Below are positions 17,487 to 26,683 of a stretch of DNA of 64,000 nucleotides, one piece after another. The stretch's first letter is position 1; each line of letters opens with the position of its first letter. Source of the stretch: Henriciella litoralis (GTDB lineage: Bacteria > Pseudomonadota > Alphaproteobacteria > Caulobacterales > Hyphomonadaceae); assembly GCF_002088935.1 (NCBI RefSeq), contig NZ_NCSS01000006.1:1458407-1522406 (forward strand), given 5' to 3'. Both the position numbers and the translations under genes were made by a program. The notes beneath the pieces were generated by a model. It did not search any database and had not been told where the DNA came from. It was given only the letters and a program-made list of their open reading frames with translations.

Positions 17487-20129
17487 ATGCTGAAAACATT
17501 ACTATTCGCGACGAGCGCACTAAGTCTTGCTGGGCTAACCGCCCCGGCATTCGCGCAGGACGCATCCACACCGGACGAGGACGAGTACAAGCTCGACACC
17601 GTCACGGTTTCCGGTTCACTTCTCGCCCGCCAGCGCGGCATCGGCGAGAAGCGCGATGCACTGCAGGTCATCGAAGCGCTCGGCTCTGATGAGCTCGGCC
17701 AGTTGCCAGACAATAATGTCGGCGAAAGCCTCAACCGCCTCGCCGGGGTCTCGATGCTCGTCGAGAAAGGCGAAGGCCGCTACGTCCAGATCCGCGGCAT
17801 CAATCCTGCCCTCAACAATGTCACGATCAATGGCGCCAATCTTGGCTCCCCCGAGACCGAAGGCGGCGGCCGCAATGCCCCGCTCGACATTATTGCAGGC
17901 GGTGTCCTCGGCTCTGTGCAGGTCATCAAGGCGCCCACCCCGGACATGGACGCGCAGGGCATTGGCGGCACTGTCAATGTTGAGACCAAATCCCCATTTG
18001 ACCGGACAGATGATTTCTACGGCTATCTTACCGCCCGCTATGGCTTCGATGAAATAGAGCCGAAGGACGGCGCCTATGGCGGCGAGAACCCTTATGCCAT
18101 TGATGCCACGCTGTCTGGCAAGACGATGGGCGGCAAGCTTGGCTGGCTGGTCGGCGCGTCATGGTCGGACCGGGAATATATCGCGCCCGGCTATTACAAT
18201 GATGACTGGGTCAGCTATGACCCGGACCCTGCCTCCGGATCGATCGGCGGTTCCGCCCCGGAAAACGTCAAGAACAATTACTATGTCATCGGCCGCGAGC
18301 GCCTGAACATCAATCTCACCGGGGAGTACCGCCCGGACAGCAATTCAAAGTATTTTGCCCGCGCCTTCTACGCCAGCTGGGACGAATTCCAGCACCGCAA
18401 CCGCTATGAACAGAATTTCGACAATGATGTCGTCTTCACCACGCCAACCAGCGGAACGCTCGGCCTCAACCGTATCGCAATCAATTTGCGGCTCGAAGAT
18501 GCCGAGAAAGAGGTCATCACGCTCGCGGCGGGCGGTGAGAATGTCTTCGGCGATTTCACGCTGAACTATGAAGTTACCGGCAATGAGAACTCGATAAATG
18601 AGCCATACTCCTATTGGGAGTGGCGCTCGGGCCGAAGCTTCGGACCCTCCAGCTTTGACATTTCTGGAGACGGCATTGTCACCATCACGCCAGATGCCGG
18701 CGCCCTCGACCGCCAGGACCCATCCCTGATCGACTTCCGCCGCGCCCGCTTCCGGGACTCCGACATGGAAGAAACCGGACTCGCCGGTCAGGTCGATCTA
18801 CGCTGGGACATGGATGAGCAGACATGGTTCAAGGCAGGCCTGAAAGCGCGCACCGCAGACCGCGACTGGGACTTCCAGACCGTGCGCTATGATGGCGGCG
18901 CGCTGGACCTTGACCTTGGCACCGCGCCTTCCTTCACCAATGGCGCCTTCTTCAATTGCTTTGAGAAAGGCTGCGGACCGAACATCTTCCTGGATGTCGA
19001 TGCCATGAACGCCTTCCTCGCCGACCCGCAGAATGCAGGTTACTTCGCGGTCAATGATGGCGACACCTTCATTCGAGATTTCGCATCGGACTATGAGATT
19101 GAGGAAACCGTGCTCGCTGGCTATGCGATGGGCGTGCGCCAGTTCGGCCCTGTCGAGGTAATCGGCGGTGTTCGCATCGAGGCGACTGACATCTCATCTT
19201 CGGGCTATCTGCTAAACGGCGACACGGCGCAGAAAATCCATGATGGCAGCGACTATATCACGGTCCTTCCAGCGCTTTTGACGAACACCCGTCTCACGGA
19301 CTCGCTGAAACTGCGCGCTTCGGTCACCCGCGCACTTGGCCGCCCGGACTATGACGCCATCGCGCCCCGGTCGAGCTATGATGAGGAGTTTGGTGTCGCC
19401 CGACTTTCCATCGGCAACCCCGATCTGGAAGCGCGTGTATCCTGGAACTATGACGCAAGCCTTGAATGGTACCCCAATGACCTGACGCTTCTCTCGGCGG
19501 CCGTCTTCCTGAAGGACATTTCAGATGATCTGGTTGGCCTTTCGGAGCGTTACACGACGCAGGCCGACATCGATGCCGCCCTCGCCCAGCGCGGGCTTGC
19601 AAATACGGTCGATACCTCACAGCTCACCGAGCTTAATATCTCCACGACAGTCAATGGCGGCAGCAGCGAACTGAAAGGTCTCGAACTCATCGCGCAGACC
19701 CAGTTCGATCCCTTCCTGCCAGAGGCGCTCGCCGGTTTCGGTGCGTCCGCATCGGTAACGTTCCTCGACGGGGAAACCGAAGTGAACGGCGAAACGCTTC
19801 CGGTGCTTAATCAAGCGGAGAAGACCTACAGCGTCACCGCCTTCTACCAGAACCACAATATCGATGCCTCGGTCAGCTATGCCTATAATGACGACTTCCT
19901 GACCAATGTGAATCTGGACCAGCCTGCGTTTAACCTCAATCAGGGATCGTTCGGACGCTGGGATGCGAAAGTCTCCTACGAACCGAAGCAGGATCTCAAA
20001 TTCTTCGCTGAGGCTGTGAACATCAACAATGAGCCGACCAGCGAATTCCAGGGCGGCGATGAAAGACAACGTACCGAGTGGGAATATGTCGGTACGACCG
20101 TCTATCTCGGCGTCAGCTACGGCTTCTAG
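17487..20129 (+). CDS. TonB-dependent receptor
   Basis: The protein has 880 residues. A signal peptide ends at APAFAQ, a TonB box follows (DTVTVSG at about 33-39), then a plug domain (QLPDNNVGESLNRLAGVSM and the conserved GIGGTVNVETKSP), a long beta-barrel, and a C-terminal phenylalanine (YLGVSYGF) for outer-membrane assembly. It belongs to the Xanthomonas/Caulobacter-type receptors that often import carbohydrates or other complex nutrients. The next gene, a secreted protein, lies 74 bases downstream after a hairpin, so the two probably work on the same substrate, which is unknown. Confidence 0.95.
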   Translation: MLKTLLFATSALSLAGLTAPAFAQDASTPDEDEYKLDTVTVSGSLLARQRGIGEKRDALQVIEALGSDELGQLPDNNVGESLNRLAGVSMLVEKGEGRYVQIRGINPALNNVTINGANLGSPETEGGGRNAPLDIIAGGVLGSVQVIKAPTPDMDAQGIGGTVNVETKSPFDRTDDFYGYLTARYGFDEIEPKDGAYGGENPYAIDATLSGKTMGGKLGWLVGASWSDREYIAPGYYNDDWVSYDPDPASGSIGGSAPENVKNNYYVIGRERLNINLTGEYRPDSNSKYFARAFYASWDEFQHRNRYEQNFDNDVVFTTPTSGTLGLNRIAINLRLEDAEKEVITLAAGGENVFGDFTLNYEVTGNENSINEPYSYWEWRSGRSFGPSSFDISGDGIVTITPDAGALDRQDPSLIDFRRARFRDSDMEETGLAGQVDLRWDMDEQTWFKAGLKARTADRDWDFQTVRYDGGALDLDLGTAPSFTNGAFFNCFEKGCGPNIFLDVDAMNAFLADPQNAGYFAVNDGDTFIRDFASDYEIEETVLAGYAMGVRQFGPVEVIGGVRIEATDISSSGYLLNGDTAQKIHDGSDYITVLPALLTNTRLTDSLKLRASVTRALGRPDYDAIAPRSSYDEEFGVARLSIGNPDLEARVSWNYDASLEWYPNDLTLLSAAVFLKDISDDLVGLSERYTTQADIDAALAQRGLANTVDTSQLTELNISTTVNGGSSELKGLELIAQTQFDPFLPEALAGFGASASVTFLDGETEVNGETLPVLNQAEKTYSVTAFYQNHNIDASVSYAYNDDFLTNVNLDQPAFNLNQGSFGRWDAKVSYEPKQDLKFFAEAVNINNEPTSEFQGGDERQRTEWEYVGTTVYLGVSYGF

Positions 20130-20146
20130 AACACCTCCACCTCTCG

Positions 20147-20180
20147 AAGGCATCCAGCTGCGGCTGGGTGCCTTTCGCTT
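20147..20180 (+). terminator. hairpin terminator or attenuator after the TonB receptor
   Basis: AAGGCATCCAGC (20147-20158) pairs with GCTGGGTGCCTT (20163-20174) around a 4-base loop, with one A-G mismatch, followed by TTTCGCTTT. It ends 24 bases before the next ATG, so it may reduce rather than stop readthrough into that gene. Confidence 0.7.
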
Positions 20181-20203
20181 TCACGCGACAAAGGCCCCAC
20201 CCC

Positions 20204-21091
20204 ATGAAACATTTTCTTGCAGCCTTGATGCTTTCCGGCCCCGTTGCCTGTGCCGCAGCCCAGACGGCACCGCTTCCCTCACATGAAGTCGAGCCCTACC
20301 AGGCCCCGACAATACAGACACTGACTGGCGAAACCCTGCGCGAGTATGAAGCCCCCGAGGCCGACCAGGGCGTCGCCGTCGATGACACCTTTTTCTACCC
20401 CATCGACAATTCGGTGATCGGCAAGTACCGCCTCGACACAGGCGAGCTTGTCGCCCGCTTCGCGGCGCCCGCCAAGGGCCTCCTGCGCCACATGAATTCC
20501 TGCAAGACTGTCGGCGACAAGCTCTGGTGCGCGAACTCAAACTACTCGCTCAAACCCATGGGCTCATCGGTTGAAGTCTTCGACACCAGCGACATGTCCC
20601 ACGCCGCCTCGCACAGCCTTGGCATGATGGATGAAGGCTCACTGACCTTCCTCGACACGCTTGAAAACGGCCGCCTCGCAGGCTTTGCCCACTATAGCGG
20701 CAAGGGCGGTCTGGATTTCAAGGACGCGACCTTTGCCAGCATCGTCACATTCGACGAGGCCTGGCGGCGCACCGGCGGCTGGATGTTCCCCGCCTCGGTG
20801 ATTGACCGCATGGCCCCCTATGCCGCGTCCGGCGGCGCAATCGGCCCGGACGGTCTGCTTTACATTCTCGGCCATGATCGCCCGGAGATGTACGTGCTCG
20901 CCAAGCCCGCCATGGGACCGGTCATGCTCCACGTTGCCACCATCGTGATCGAAGCAGAGGGCCAGGCCTTCAGCTGGGCCACCGATGGCAGCCGGTCTGT
21001 CTACACCATCGACCGGCGCAAGGGTCTCGTGCGCCATATCGCGCTTCCAGACGTGGAGATGACTGCACCGGAAATGCTGCGCTTTCGCTAG
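20204..21091 (+). CDS. secreted protein of unknown function, possible beta-propeller
   Basis: The ATG at 20204 opens a signal peptide (MKHFLAALMLSG, with a likely cut after AAA). The mature 270-odd residues contain repeated short strand blocks such as GVAVDDTFFYPID, VGDKLWCANSNYS, AIGPDGLLYILGHD and WATDGSRSVYTID, the rhythm of propeller blades, although no phytase or lactonase motif is visible. It follows the TonB receptor and is probably a periplasmic or surface partner for the same substrate. The earlier in-frame start at 20078 would run through the terminator and is rejected. Confidence 0.72.
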   Translation: MKHFLAALMLSGPVACAAAQTAPLPSHEVEPYQAPTIQTLTGETLREYEAPEADQGVAVDDTFFYPIDNSVIGKYRLDTGELVARFAAPAKGLLRHMNSCKTVGDKLWCANSNYSLKPMGSSVEVFDTSDMSHAASHSLGMMDEGSLTFLDTLENGRLAGFAHYSGKGGLDFKDATFASIVTFDEAWRRTGGWMFPASVIDRMAPYAASGGAIGPDGLLYILGHDRPEMYVLAKPAMGPVMLHVATIVIEAEGQAFSWATDGSRSVYTIDRRKGLVRHIALPDVEMTAPEMLRFR

Positions 21092-21150
21092 GGCAACATT
21101 CGTGCGCTCCGGCCCTCGCAAGACGGCTGGAAACTCGCTAGACCGGGGCC

Positions 21151-21930
21151 ATGGCTACTATCCCCCACACGCTCGCGCCCCGAATTGCCGGAATGAACGG
21201 CATCAAACACGGCTTTTTCGGCCGTCAGGGCGGCACGTCCGAAGGGATTTATGACAGCCTCAATCTCGGCATCGGGTCGGACGACAAGCCAAAAGCGGTG
21301 ATGCGTAATCGCAGGCTCGTCTCGGACCTGATCGGCACGCGGGAAGTCGACCATCTCCTCTCCTGCCACCAGACCCATTCTGACCTTGCCATCCTGGCCA
21401 CCATGCCCTGGGGCAAGGATCGCCCGCAGGCCGATGGCATGGTCACCACATTGCCCGGCATCGCGCTCTGCATTCTGACAGCTGATTGCGTCCCTGTGCT
21501 TTTCGCCGACAGAAAAGCCGGCGTCATTGGCGCCTGTCATGCAGGCTGGAAAGGCGCGGTCGGCGGCATTTGCGAGGCCACCATCGCCAAGATGGAAGAA
21601 GCCGGTGCGCACCGCAAAGACATCCACGCCGCCATCGGCCCGTGCATCGGCCAGGCGAGCTATGAGGTCGGCCCGGAATTTCGCGATGAGTTCATGCAGC
21701 GCGCCCCATGGAGCGCCAACCTCTTCCACCCCGGACAGGGCGACCGGTTTCACTTCGATATCGAGACCTTCGTGAAGAACGTCCTCGTGCGCCAGAAGCT
21801 CGCCTGGGTCGACGTCATCGGCCACGACACCTGCGAACTGGAAGACATGTATTTCTCCAACCGCCGTCGCAATCATTATGGCGAACCCGATTATGGCCGT
21901 CAGGGCTCGGTCATCATGCTGGAAGGCTAG
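21151..21930 (+). CDS. pgeF: peptidoglycan editing factor / purine nucleoside phosphorylase (laccase-domain)
   Basis: The protein has 259 residues in the YfiH/PgeF family. The metal-site motif CHAGWKGAVGG (family CxAGWRG) and the upstream CHQTHSD are present, as is LTADCVPVLF. Members have purine nucleoside phosphorylase activity and, in E. coli, prevent misincorporation of serine into peptidoglycan. In alphaproteobacteria it commonly sits with lgt and the MidA-like gene; here those lie 9 kb away, separated by modABC and the TonB unit. The assignment is secure; the physiological role is by homology. Confidence 0.92.
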   Translation: MATIPHTLAPRIAGMNGIKHGFFGRQGGTSEGIYDSLNLGIGSDDKPKAVMRNRRLVSDLIGTREVDHLLSCHQTHSDLAILATMPWGKDRPQADGMVTTLPGIALCILTADCVPVLFADRKAGVIGACHAGWKGAVGGICEATIAKMEEAGAHRKDIHAAIGPCIGQASYEVGPEFRDEFMQRAPWSANLFHPGQGDRFHFDIETFVKNVLVRQKLAWVDVIGHDTCELEDMYFSNRRRNHYGEPDYGRQGSVIMLEG

Positions 21931-22042
21931 GCGCGGCGGCGCGATTTAATCTAGCAGGATTGAGTCATCCTTTTCCTTGCGACTCGAGCGCCTGTAGGCC
22001 ACAAGCACCTCGACCTGCATAGAAACCGAGAGCTGAGACGCG

Positions 22043-22975
22043 ATGAAACTCATTTCCTGCAACGCAAACCGCCCGCTTGCCGAAGCCATTGCAGACCATC
22101 TCGACTGCCCGCTTTCGAATGCCGAGATCAAGAATTTTGCCGACAATGAAATCTTTGTCCGCATCAACGAGAATGTCCGCGGCGAAGACGTGTTCGTCAT
22201 CCAGTCGACGTCGAAGCCTGCCAATGACAATCTGATGGAGCTGCTGATCTGTATCGACGCACTTGTCCGCGCCTCGGCCAGCCGTATCACCGCCGTCATC
22301 CCATATTACGGCTATGCCCGTCAGGACCGTAAAACCGATGGCCGCACGCCCATCTCCGCCAAGCTCGTCGCCAACCTGATCGCCAAGGCTGGCGCAGACC
22401 GCGTGCTGACCATGGACCTTCATGCTGGCCAGATTCAGGGCTTCTTCGATGTGCCGACCGACAATCTCGTCGCGATGCCGGTCATCGAGAACGACGTCCG
22501 CAGAACGCATACCGGCAAGAATTTGATGGTTGTCTCACCAGACGTTGGCGGCGTGGTCCGCGCGCGCGGCCTTGCCAACCGGCTGGGCGTGGACCTTGCC
22601 ATTGTCGACAAGCGCCGCCCGGAAGCTGGCAAATCGGAAGTGATGAACATCATCGGCGATGTCGAGGGCCGTCATTGCGTGCTCGTCGACGATATCTGCG
22701 ACTCCGGTGGCACGCTGGTCAACGCCGCTGCCGCGCTGAAGGAAAAAGGCGCGTCTGGCGTTTCGGCCTATGTCACGCACGGCGTTCTTTCCAACAATGC
22801 CGTCAAGCGCGTCGAGCAATCTGTCATGGATGAGATCGTCATCTGCGACACGATCAAGCCGACCGAGGAAGACTTTGCTTCGAACGCCCTGCGCGTCCTT
22901 TCCGTGGCCCCACTCCTTGGCGAAGCGATCCGGCGGATCGCAAACAATGAGAGCGTGTCGAAACTGTTCGACTAG
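22043..22975 (+). CDS. prs: ribose-phosphate pyrophosphokinase
   Basis: This enzyme makes PRPP from ribose 5-phosphate and ATP, feeding purine, pyrimidine, histidine and NAD synthesis. At 310 residues it has the expected length. The ATP-binding region ([11 protein letters not shown]), the regulatory flexible region, and the PRPP-binding motif [17 protein letters not shown] are all visible. A strong terminator follows at 23025. It appears monocistronic, separated from pgeF by about 110 bases. Confidence 0.97.
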   Translation: MKLISCNANRPLAEAIADHLDCPLSNAEIKNFADNEIFVRINENVRGEDVFVIQSTSKPANDNLMELLICIDALVRASASRITAVIPYYGYARQDRKTDGRTPISAKLVANLIAKAGADRVLTMDLHAGQIQGFFDVPTDNLVAMPVIENDVRRTHTGKNLMVVSPDVGGVVRARGLANRLGVDLAIVDKRRPEAGKSEVMNIIGDVEGRHCVLVDDICDSGGTLVNAAAALKEKGASGVSAYVTHGVLSNNAVKRVEQSVMDEIVICDTIKPTEEDFASNALRVLSVAPLLGEAIRRIANNESVSKLFD

Positions 22976-23024
22976 TCTGTCCCAGACCGGACACGCCTCT
23001 CTCCATCCCCGCCCCAAAAACTTC

Positions 23025-23064
23025 AAAAACGCCGGGTGAGCGATGCTCATATCCGGCGTTTTTC
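23025..23064 (+). terminator. two-part terminator hairpin after prs
   Basis: AAAAACGCCGG pairs with CCGGCGTTTTT, and the inner part TGAGC-GAT-GCTCA forms a second stem on top. The run of T residues completes a Rho-independent terminator on the + strand; the A run makes it potentially active in both directions. Confidence 0.85.
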
Positions 23065-23161
23065 ATTTCTGGCGCGCCAGCCGACCTCAGCTCCACCGGA
23101 ACATTCGTCCTCCCTTTCGTGTTGATACACTGAAAGAAAACAAGCGAAGAGGACATAGAAT

Positions 23162-24559
23162 ATGGCCGACAGTCAGAGACTGAGCGACATGCTCACCACC
23201 ATCAATCCCACCACCGGCAAGGAACTCGAGCGCTACCCCATGATGGGCGATAGCGAAGTCGAATCCACGGTGAAGAAGTGCCATGAGGCGTTCCTGTCCT
23301 GGCGCCACGAAACGCCGGAAAAGCGCGCCGAAGTCATCCGCGCGATCGGCAAGGGCCTCAAAGACAATAAGGACGAGCTGGCAGAGCTGATGACCCGCGA
23401 AATGGGTAAACTCGTCAAACAGGGCAAACAGGAAGTCGACCTGTGCGCAGGCATCTGCGACTGGACTGCCGAAAATGGCCCCGACAACCTCAAGACCGAA
23501 GAACGCAAGCTGCCCAATGGCGGACGCGGCCTTGTCGCCTATTCGCCTATTGGCGTCATTTACGGCATCCAGCCTTGGAATTTCCCGACCTATCAGGTCG
23601 TTCGGTACGCGATCGCGAACCTGATGGCCGGCAATGGTGTCCTCTTGAAGCACGCCGAGAACGTCACCGGTTCAGGCCTGATGATCGAGAAAATCTTTCG
23701 CGAAGCTGGCCTTCCGGAGAATTTGTTCTCGGTTCTGCGCATCAGCCATGACCAGTCCGACAAGGTCATCGAGCATGATCTTGTGCGCGGCGTCACACTG
23801 ACAGGCAGCTCGGCAGCTGGCGAAATCATCGGCAAGAAAGCCGGTGAGCAGCTGAAGAAAACCGTTCTCGAGCTTGGCTCAAATGACGCCTATCTCGTGC
23901 TCGAAGATGCCAACCTCGAAAAGGCTGTGAAGCAATGCGTCATGGGCCGCGTCTATAATAATGGCGAGACCTGCGTTGCCGCAAAACGCTTCATCGTCGT
24001 CGATGCGATCTATGACAAATTCCGTGATGCGTTCGTCGAAGCGATGAAGGGCGTCAAACACGGCGACCCGATGGGCTCCGACGCCGATATCGGCCCGATG
24101 GCCCGCGAAGACCTGCGCGATGACCTGCACGAGCAAGTCGAGAAAAGCGTCGAGAACGGCGCGAAAATCCTCTGCGGCGGTGAAGTGCCTGATCAGGACG
24201 GCTGGTGGTATCCATCCACCGTGCTCGAAAACGTCAAGCCGGGGCAACCGGCCTATGATGACGAGTTGTTCGGCCCCGTCGCATCGCTCATCCGCGCCAA
24301 GGATGCTGAAGACGCAATGCGCATCGCCAATGATAGCCGGTTCGGCCTCGGCGGCGGCATCTTCTCCGAGAATAAGGAGAAAGCCATCGAGCTTGCCGAG
24401 AAGCATTTCGACACCGGCATGGTGTTCATCAATGGCTTCGGTCTTGCCCAGCCCAACATGCCGTTTGGCGGCGTGAAGAATTCCGGTTTTGGCCGCGAAC
24501 ATGGTGGCTTCGGCATGAAGGAATTCGTGAACATCAAGGCGATCAATGTGATGGGCTAG
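23162..24559 (+). CDS. NAD(P)-dependent succinate-semialdehyde-type aldehyde dehydrogenase
   Basis: The protein has 465 residues with the aldehyde dehydrogenase fold. The catalytic glutamate lies in LELGSNDAYLVLED, the catalytic cysteine in YNNGETCVAAKRF, and the cofactor loop in GVTLTGSSAAGEIIG. The QPWNFPTYQVVRYAIANLMAGN segment matches the short Sad/YneI group, which oxidises succinate semialdehyde and related aldehydes to acids. GAGGA lies upstream as ribosome-binding site and a strong terminator follows, so it stands alone. Substrate preference is inferred from family resemblance. Confidence 0.9.
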   Translation: MADSQRLSDMLTTINPTTGKELERYPMMGDSEVESTVKKCHEAFLSWRHETPEKRAEVIRAIGKGLKDNKDELAELMTREMGKLVKQGKQEVDLCAGICDWTAENGPDNLKTEERKLPNGGRGLVAYSPIGVIYGIQPWNFPTYQVVRYAIANLMAGNGVLLKHAENVTGSGLMIEKIFREAGLPENLFSVLRISHDQSDKVIEHDLVRGVTLTGSSAAGEIIGKKAGEQLKKTVLELGSNDAYLVLEDANLEKAVKQCVMGRVYNNGETCVAAKRFIVVDAIYDKFRDAFVEAMKGVKHGDPMGSDADIGPMAREDLRDDLHEQVEKSVENGAKILCGGEVPDQDGWWYPSTVLENVKPGQPAYDDELFGPVASLIRAKDAEDAMRIANDSRFGLGGGIFSENKEKAIELAEKHFDTGMVFINGFGLAQPNMPFGGVKNSGFGREHGGFGMKEFVNIKAINVMG

Positions 24560-24586
24560 GCCCACACATCGCCCCCAACAAAATTG

Positions 24587-24621
24587 CGGCGCCAGCCTGT
24601 TTAAGGGCTGGCGCCGTTTTT
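24587..24621 (+). terminator. Rho-independent terminator after the aldehyde dehydrogenase
   Basis: A perfect 11-bp stem CGGCGCCAGCC (24587-24597) / GGCTGGCGCCG (24606-24616) with an 8-base loop is followed by five T residues. Confidence 0.92.
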
Positions 24622-24647
24622 GTGTTCAAGCACTGAATCTCTAGCAG

Positions 24648-26084
24648 CTACCCACCCGCCATCAGGACAAGTCCCTCGGACTTCGACGGATCGCTCGGCT
24701 TCAGCTTGGAAATGCCGTCCTTATCCTTGGTTATGGTCCAGTGCTCCAGATGCAGGTGCGGGCCTGTCGCCCGGCCAGACATACCGACCGTGCCGATCTG
24801 CGTGCCGACAGCCACCTCCTCGCCCACTTCAACGTCGCGATCAGCGAGCTGTGCGAACCGCATATGGCTGCCATCGGAGAAAGCGATCTCGATTGTCTCG
24901 CCATAGTTCACCTTGTAGCCGGAGAAGACCACAGTTCCGCAGGATGGGGTGTAGACCGGTGTGCCCTTCGGCGCCGCGATGTCTGTCCCCTTATGCCACT
25001 TGATTGTGTTGCTGAATGGGTCCGGCCGCTTGCCAAACCGGCTGCTGATACGGGCCTTCGGACTATTGATCACCGCATGGGAGAATTCCACGTCTTTCAC
25101 GCCCGCATTTTCAATGCGCAAAGGCGCTTCCTTGCCTGCCTCAGCCAGCGCAAATGGCGCAAGGGACAGCGCGAACACCGAAGCCGCAATCGCCACACCG
25201 GGACGGCTGCGCGTCGGTCCACCTTCCAGCAAACGCGAGAGCCGCTTCGGAAGCGCGCTTTTGCGCGGCAGGATAAAGGCCGCAACAGGCAAAGCCCGCG
25301 TCGGCGCACTCAGACGGGCCGCATAGGCCAGCGTGCGGGCATAACCGATCCGGTCTCCGCTAAGGTTTGAAGCGATCTCATCGCACACGGCCTCGCGCCA
25401 GAAATCGAGCTCGCGCCGCATCATCCAGGCGAAGGGCGAGAACCAGAAAATATCCGCCACCAGTCGCTCTATCGGGCGCGTCACCAGATCGCCGCGGCGA
25501 ACATGCACGCATTCATGGATCACGATCTGGCGCAGATCGCCCGGCGTCTCCAGGCCTTGCGGCACATAGATGGCCCGGTCCAGAATGCCCGCGACAAAGG
25601 GCGAGCCTCCTTCAATCTGACGAAGCGCAGGTACCCGCTCGAAACCTTGGAGTGTCAGGGAAAGGTTATCGATAGTTGCATCGATAGGTCTCGAGCGGGA
25701 TTTCAGACGCTGGAGCCTTGCCTGGCCCAGCAAAAAGAAGACGGCACGGCCAAGCCAGCCAGCTATGAGCACACCGAGAAGTGCCGGCGCTGTCCAATTC
25801 CATTCCGGCCCGGACACAGCGGACTGCAGACTGGCCGATGCCGTGCTGACAGCGCCTGCGGCAGGCTCAACATAAGGCAGGTCCGGCAAGGCGGACGGCA
25901 ACTCAGCCGGCATCAGGGACAATAACGGAACAATCAGAAGCGGAAGCACCGCGAGCAAGGCCGCGCCCCGCCAGACCGTCTGCGCGAACCGCGCATTGAT
26001 ACGGCCATTGGTCAGCAGGCTGGCACCGCCCGCCAGGGCGCTCGTCCACAGCAGCGAAACAATTATAAACCAGGCAACGCTCAC
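24648..26084 (-). CDS. M56 (BlaR1-type) membrane metallopeptidase fused to an M23 domain
   Basis: The 478-residue protein joins two zinc-peptidase folds. The N-terminal part has membrane helices (about 3-22, 38-58, 98-120) and the M56 motif HECVH at 190-194, with the downstream AVCDE at 232-236, as in BlaR1. A further helix near 297-314 leads to a periplasmic M23/LytM domain (about 335-450) with HKGTD at 364-368 and HLH at 443-445. The usual active-site His of M23 (YxHL) is replaced by Gln412 (RFAQL), so it may bind peptidoglycan rather than cut it. It is coupled by ATGA overlap to a BlaI-type repressor, so it is probably a cell-wall sensor that triggers repressor cleavage. Confidence 0.9.
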   Translation of the reverse strand: MSVAWFIIVSLLWTSALAGGASLLTNGRINARFAQTVWRGAALLAVLPLLIVPLLSLMPAELPSALPDLPYVEPAAGAVSTASASLQSAVSGPEWNWTAPALLGVLIAGWLGRAVFFLLGQARLQRLKSRSRPIDATIDNLSLTLQGFERVPALRQIEGGSPFVAGILDRAIYVPQGLETPGDLRQIVIHECVHVRRGDLVTRPIERLVADIFWFSPFAWMMRRELDFWREAVCDEIASNLSGDRIGYARTLAYAARLSAPTRALPVAAFILPRKSALPKRLSRLLEGGPTRSRPGVAIAASVFALSLAPFALAEAGKEAPLRIENAGVKDVEFSHAVINSPKARISSRFGKRPDPFSNTIKWHKGTDIAAPKGTPVYTPSCGTVVFSGYKVNYGETIEIAFSDGSHMRFAQLADRDVEVGEEVAVGTQIGTVGMSGRATGPHLHLEHWTITKDKDGISKLKPSDPSKSEGLVLMAGG

Positions 26085-26482
26085 TTTTTGCCCCGCTCAT
26101 TCTCTTTTTCGGCCCCCTCAGCCGCATTGATAATCGCCTCAAGTTCCTCCAGCTCGCTCTCAGACAGGTGCGGGCTGTCGGCAAACAGGGCGGCTGGCAG
26201 CGGGCCTTTCAGGTCCAGAACCTGCCGCGCAAGCTGGCGCACCAGCTCTCCCAGCGTTTTCACCCGGTCCAGAACCGCGACATAGAAGGCTGCAGCATCA
26301 GCGGACTCCCCGTCCCGCTTCACCCAGCCCTTGGCTTCCATCCGGTTGATGACGGTGCGCGTGGTGGACAATTGCCACCCTTGGCCCGGCGCGACTGCCT
26401 CATGGATTTCCCGCGCGGTTCGCCGCCCGGCTGACCAGAGGTATTTCAAAATGACAAGTTCAGATGCATTCGGTTTCGACAT
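26081..26482 (-). CDS. BlaI/MecI/CopY family transcriptional repressor
   Basis: The protein has 133 residues. The N-terminal winged helix (SELVILKYLWSAGRRTAREI, then LSTTRTVINRMEAKGWVKR) is the BlaI/MecI fold, followed by a helical dimerisation tail. Family members repress antibiotic-resistance or copper genes and are inactivated by cleavage triggered by an M56 partner; that partner is the next gene, overlapping by four bases. Two TACA-N2-TGTA boxes 19 and 35 bases before the ATG are the expected operators, so the pair is almost certainly autoregulated. Confidence 0.92.
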   Translation of the reverse strand: MSKPNASELVILKYLWSAGRRTAREIHEAVAPGQGWQLSTTRTVINRMEAKGWVKRDGESADAAAFYVAVLDRVKTLGELVRQLARQVLDLKGPLPAALFADSPHLSESELEELEAIINAAEGAEKENERGKK

Positions 26483-26500
26483 GTGGTGACCCTTCCACGT

Positions 26501-26526
26501 TACATATGTAGCTTGTTACACATGTA
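26501..26526 (-). promoter_or_regulatory. tandem BlaI-type operators
   Basis: TACATATGTA at 26501-26510 and TACACATGTA at 26517-26526 are two copies of the TACA-N2-TGTA dyad bound by BlaI/MecI repressors, spaced 16 bases centre to centre. They lie directly upstream of the BlaI-like start at 26482. Repression of the repressor/M56-M23 operon is the natural inference. Confidence 0.8.
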
Positions 26527-26683
26527 GCGGCGTTGTCGTCAAGCCTCATTCAGTTCAGCCGTTGCGAACTTGGCGCGCCTGTTGTAATGCCCCCGCTTCG
26601 AAAGGACGGCGCAAGGCCGTGCCTGTCAGGCTGTCACCGACCGGAAGAGACCGGCGGCGGACTTCAGGACGAAAGGAAAAAAC

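Noticed and set aside
20078..20203. Extended N-terminus of the secreted propeller-like protein
   Set aside because: The extension would be translated through the receptor gene's end and the terminator hairpin, and the signal peptide begins at 20204.
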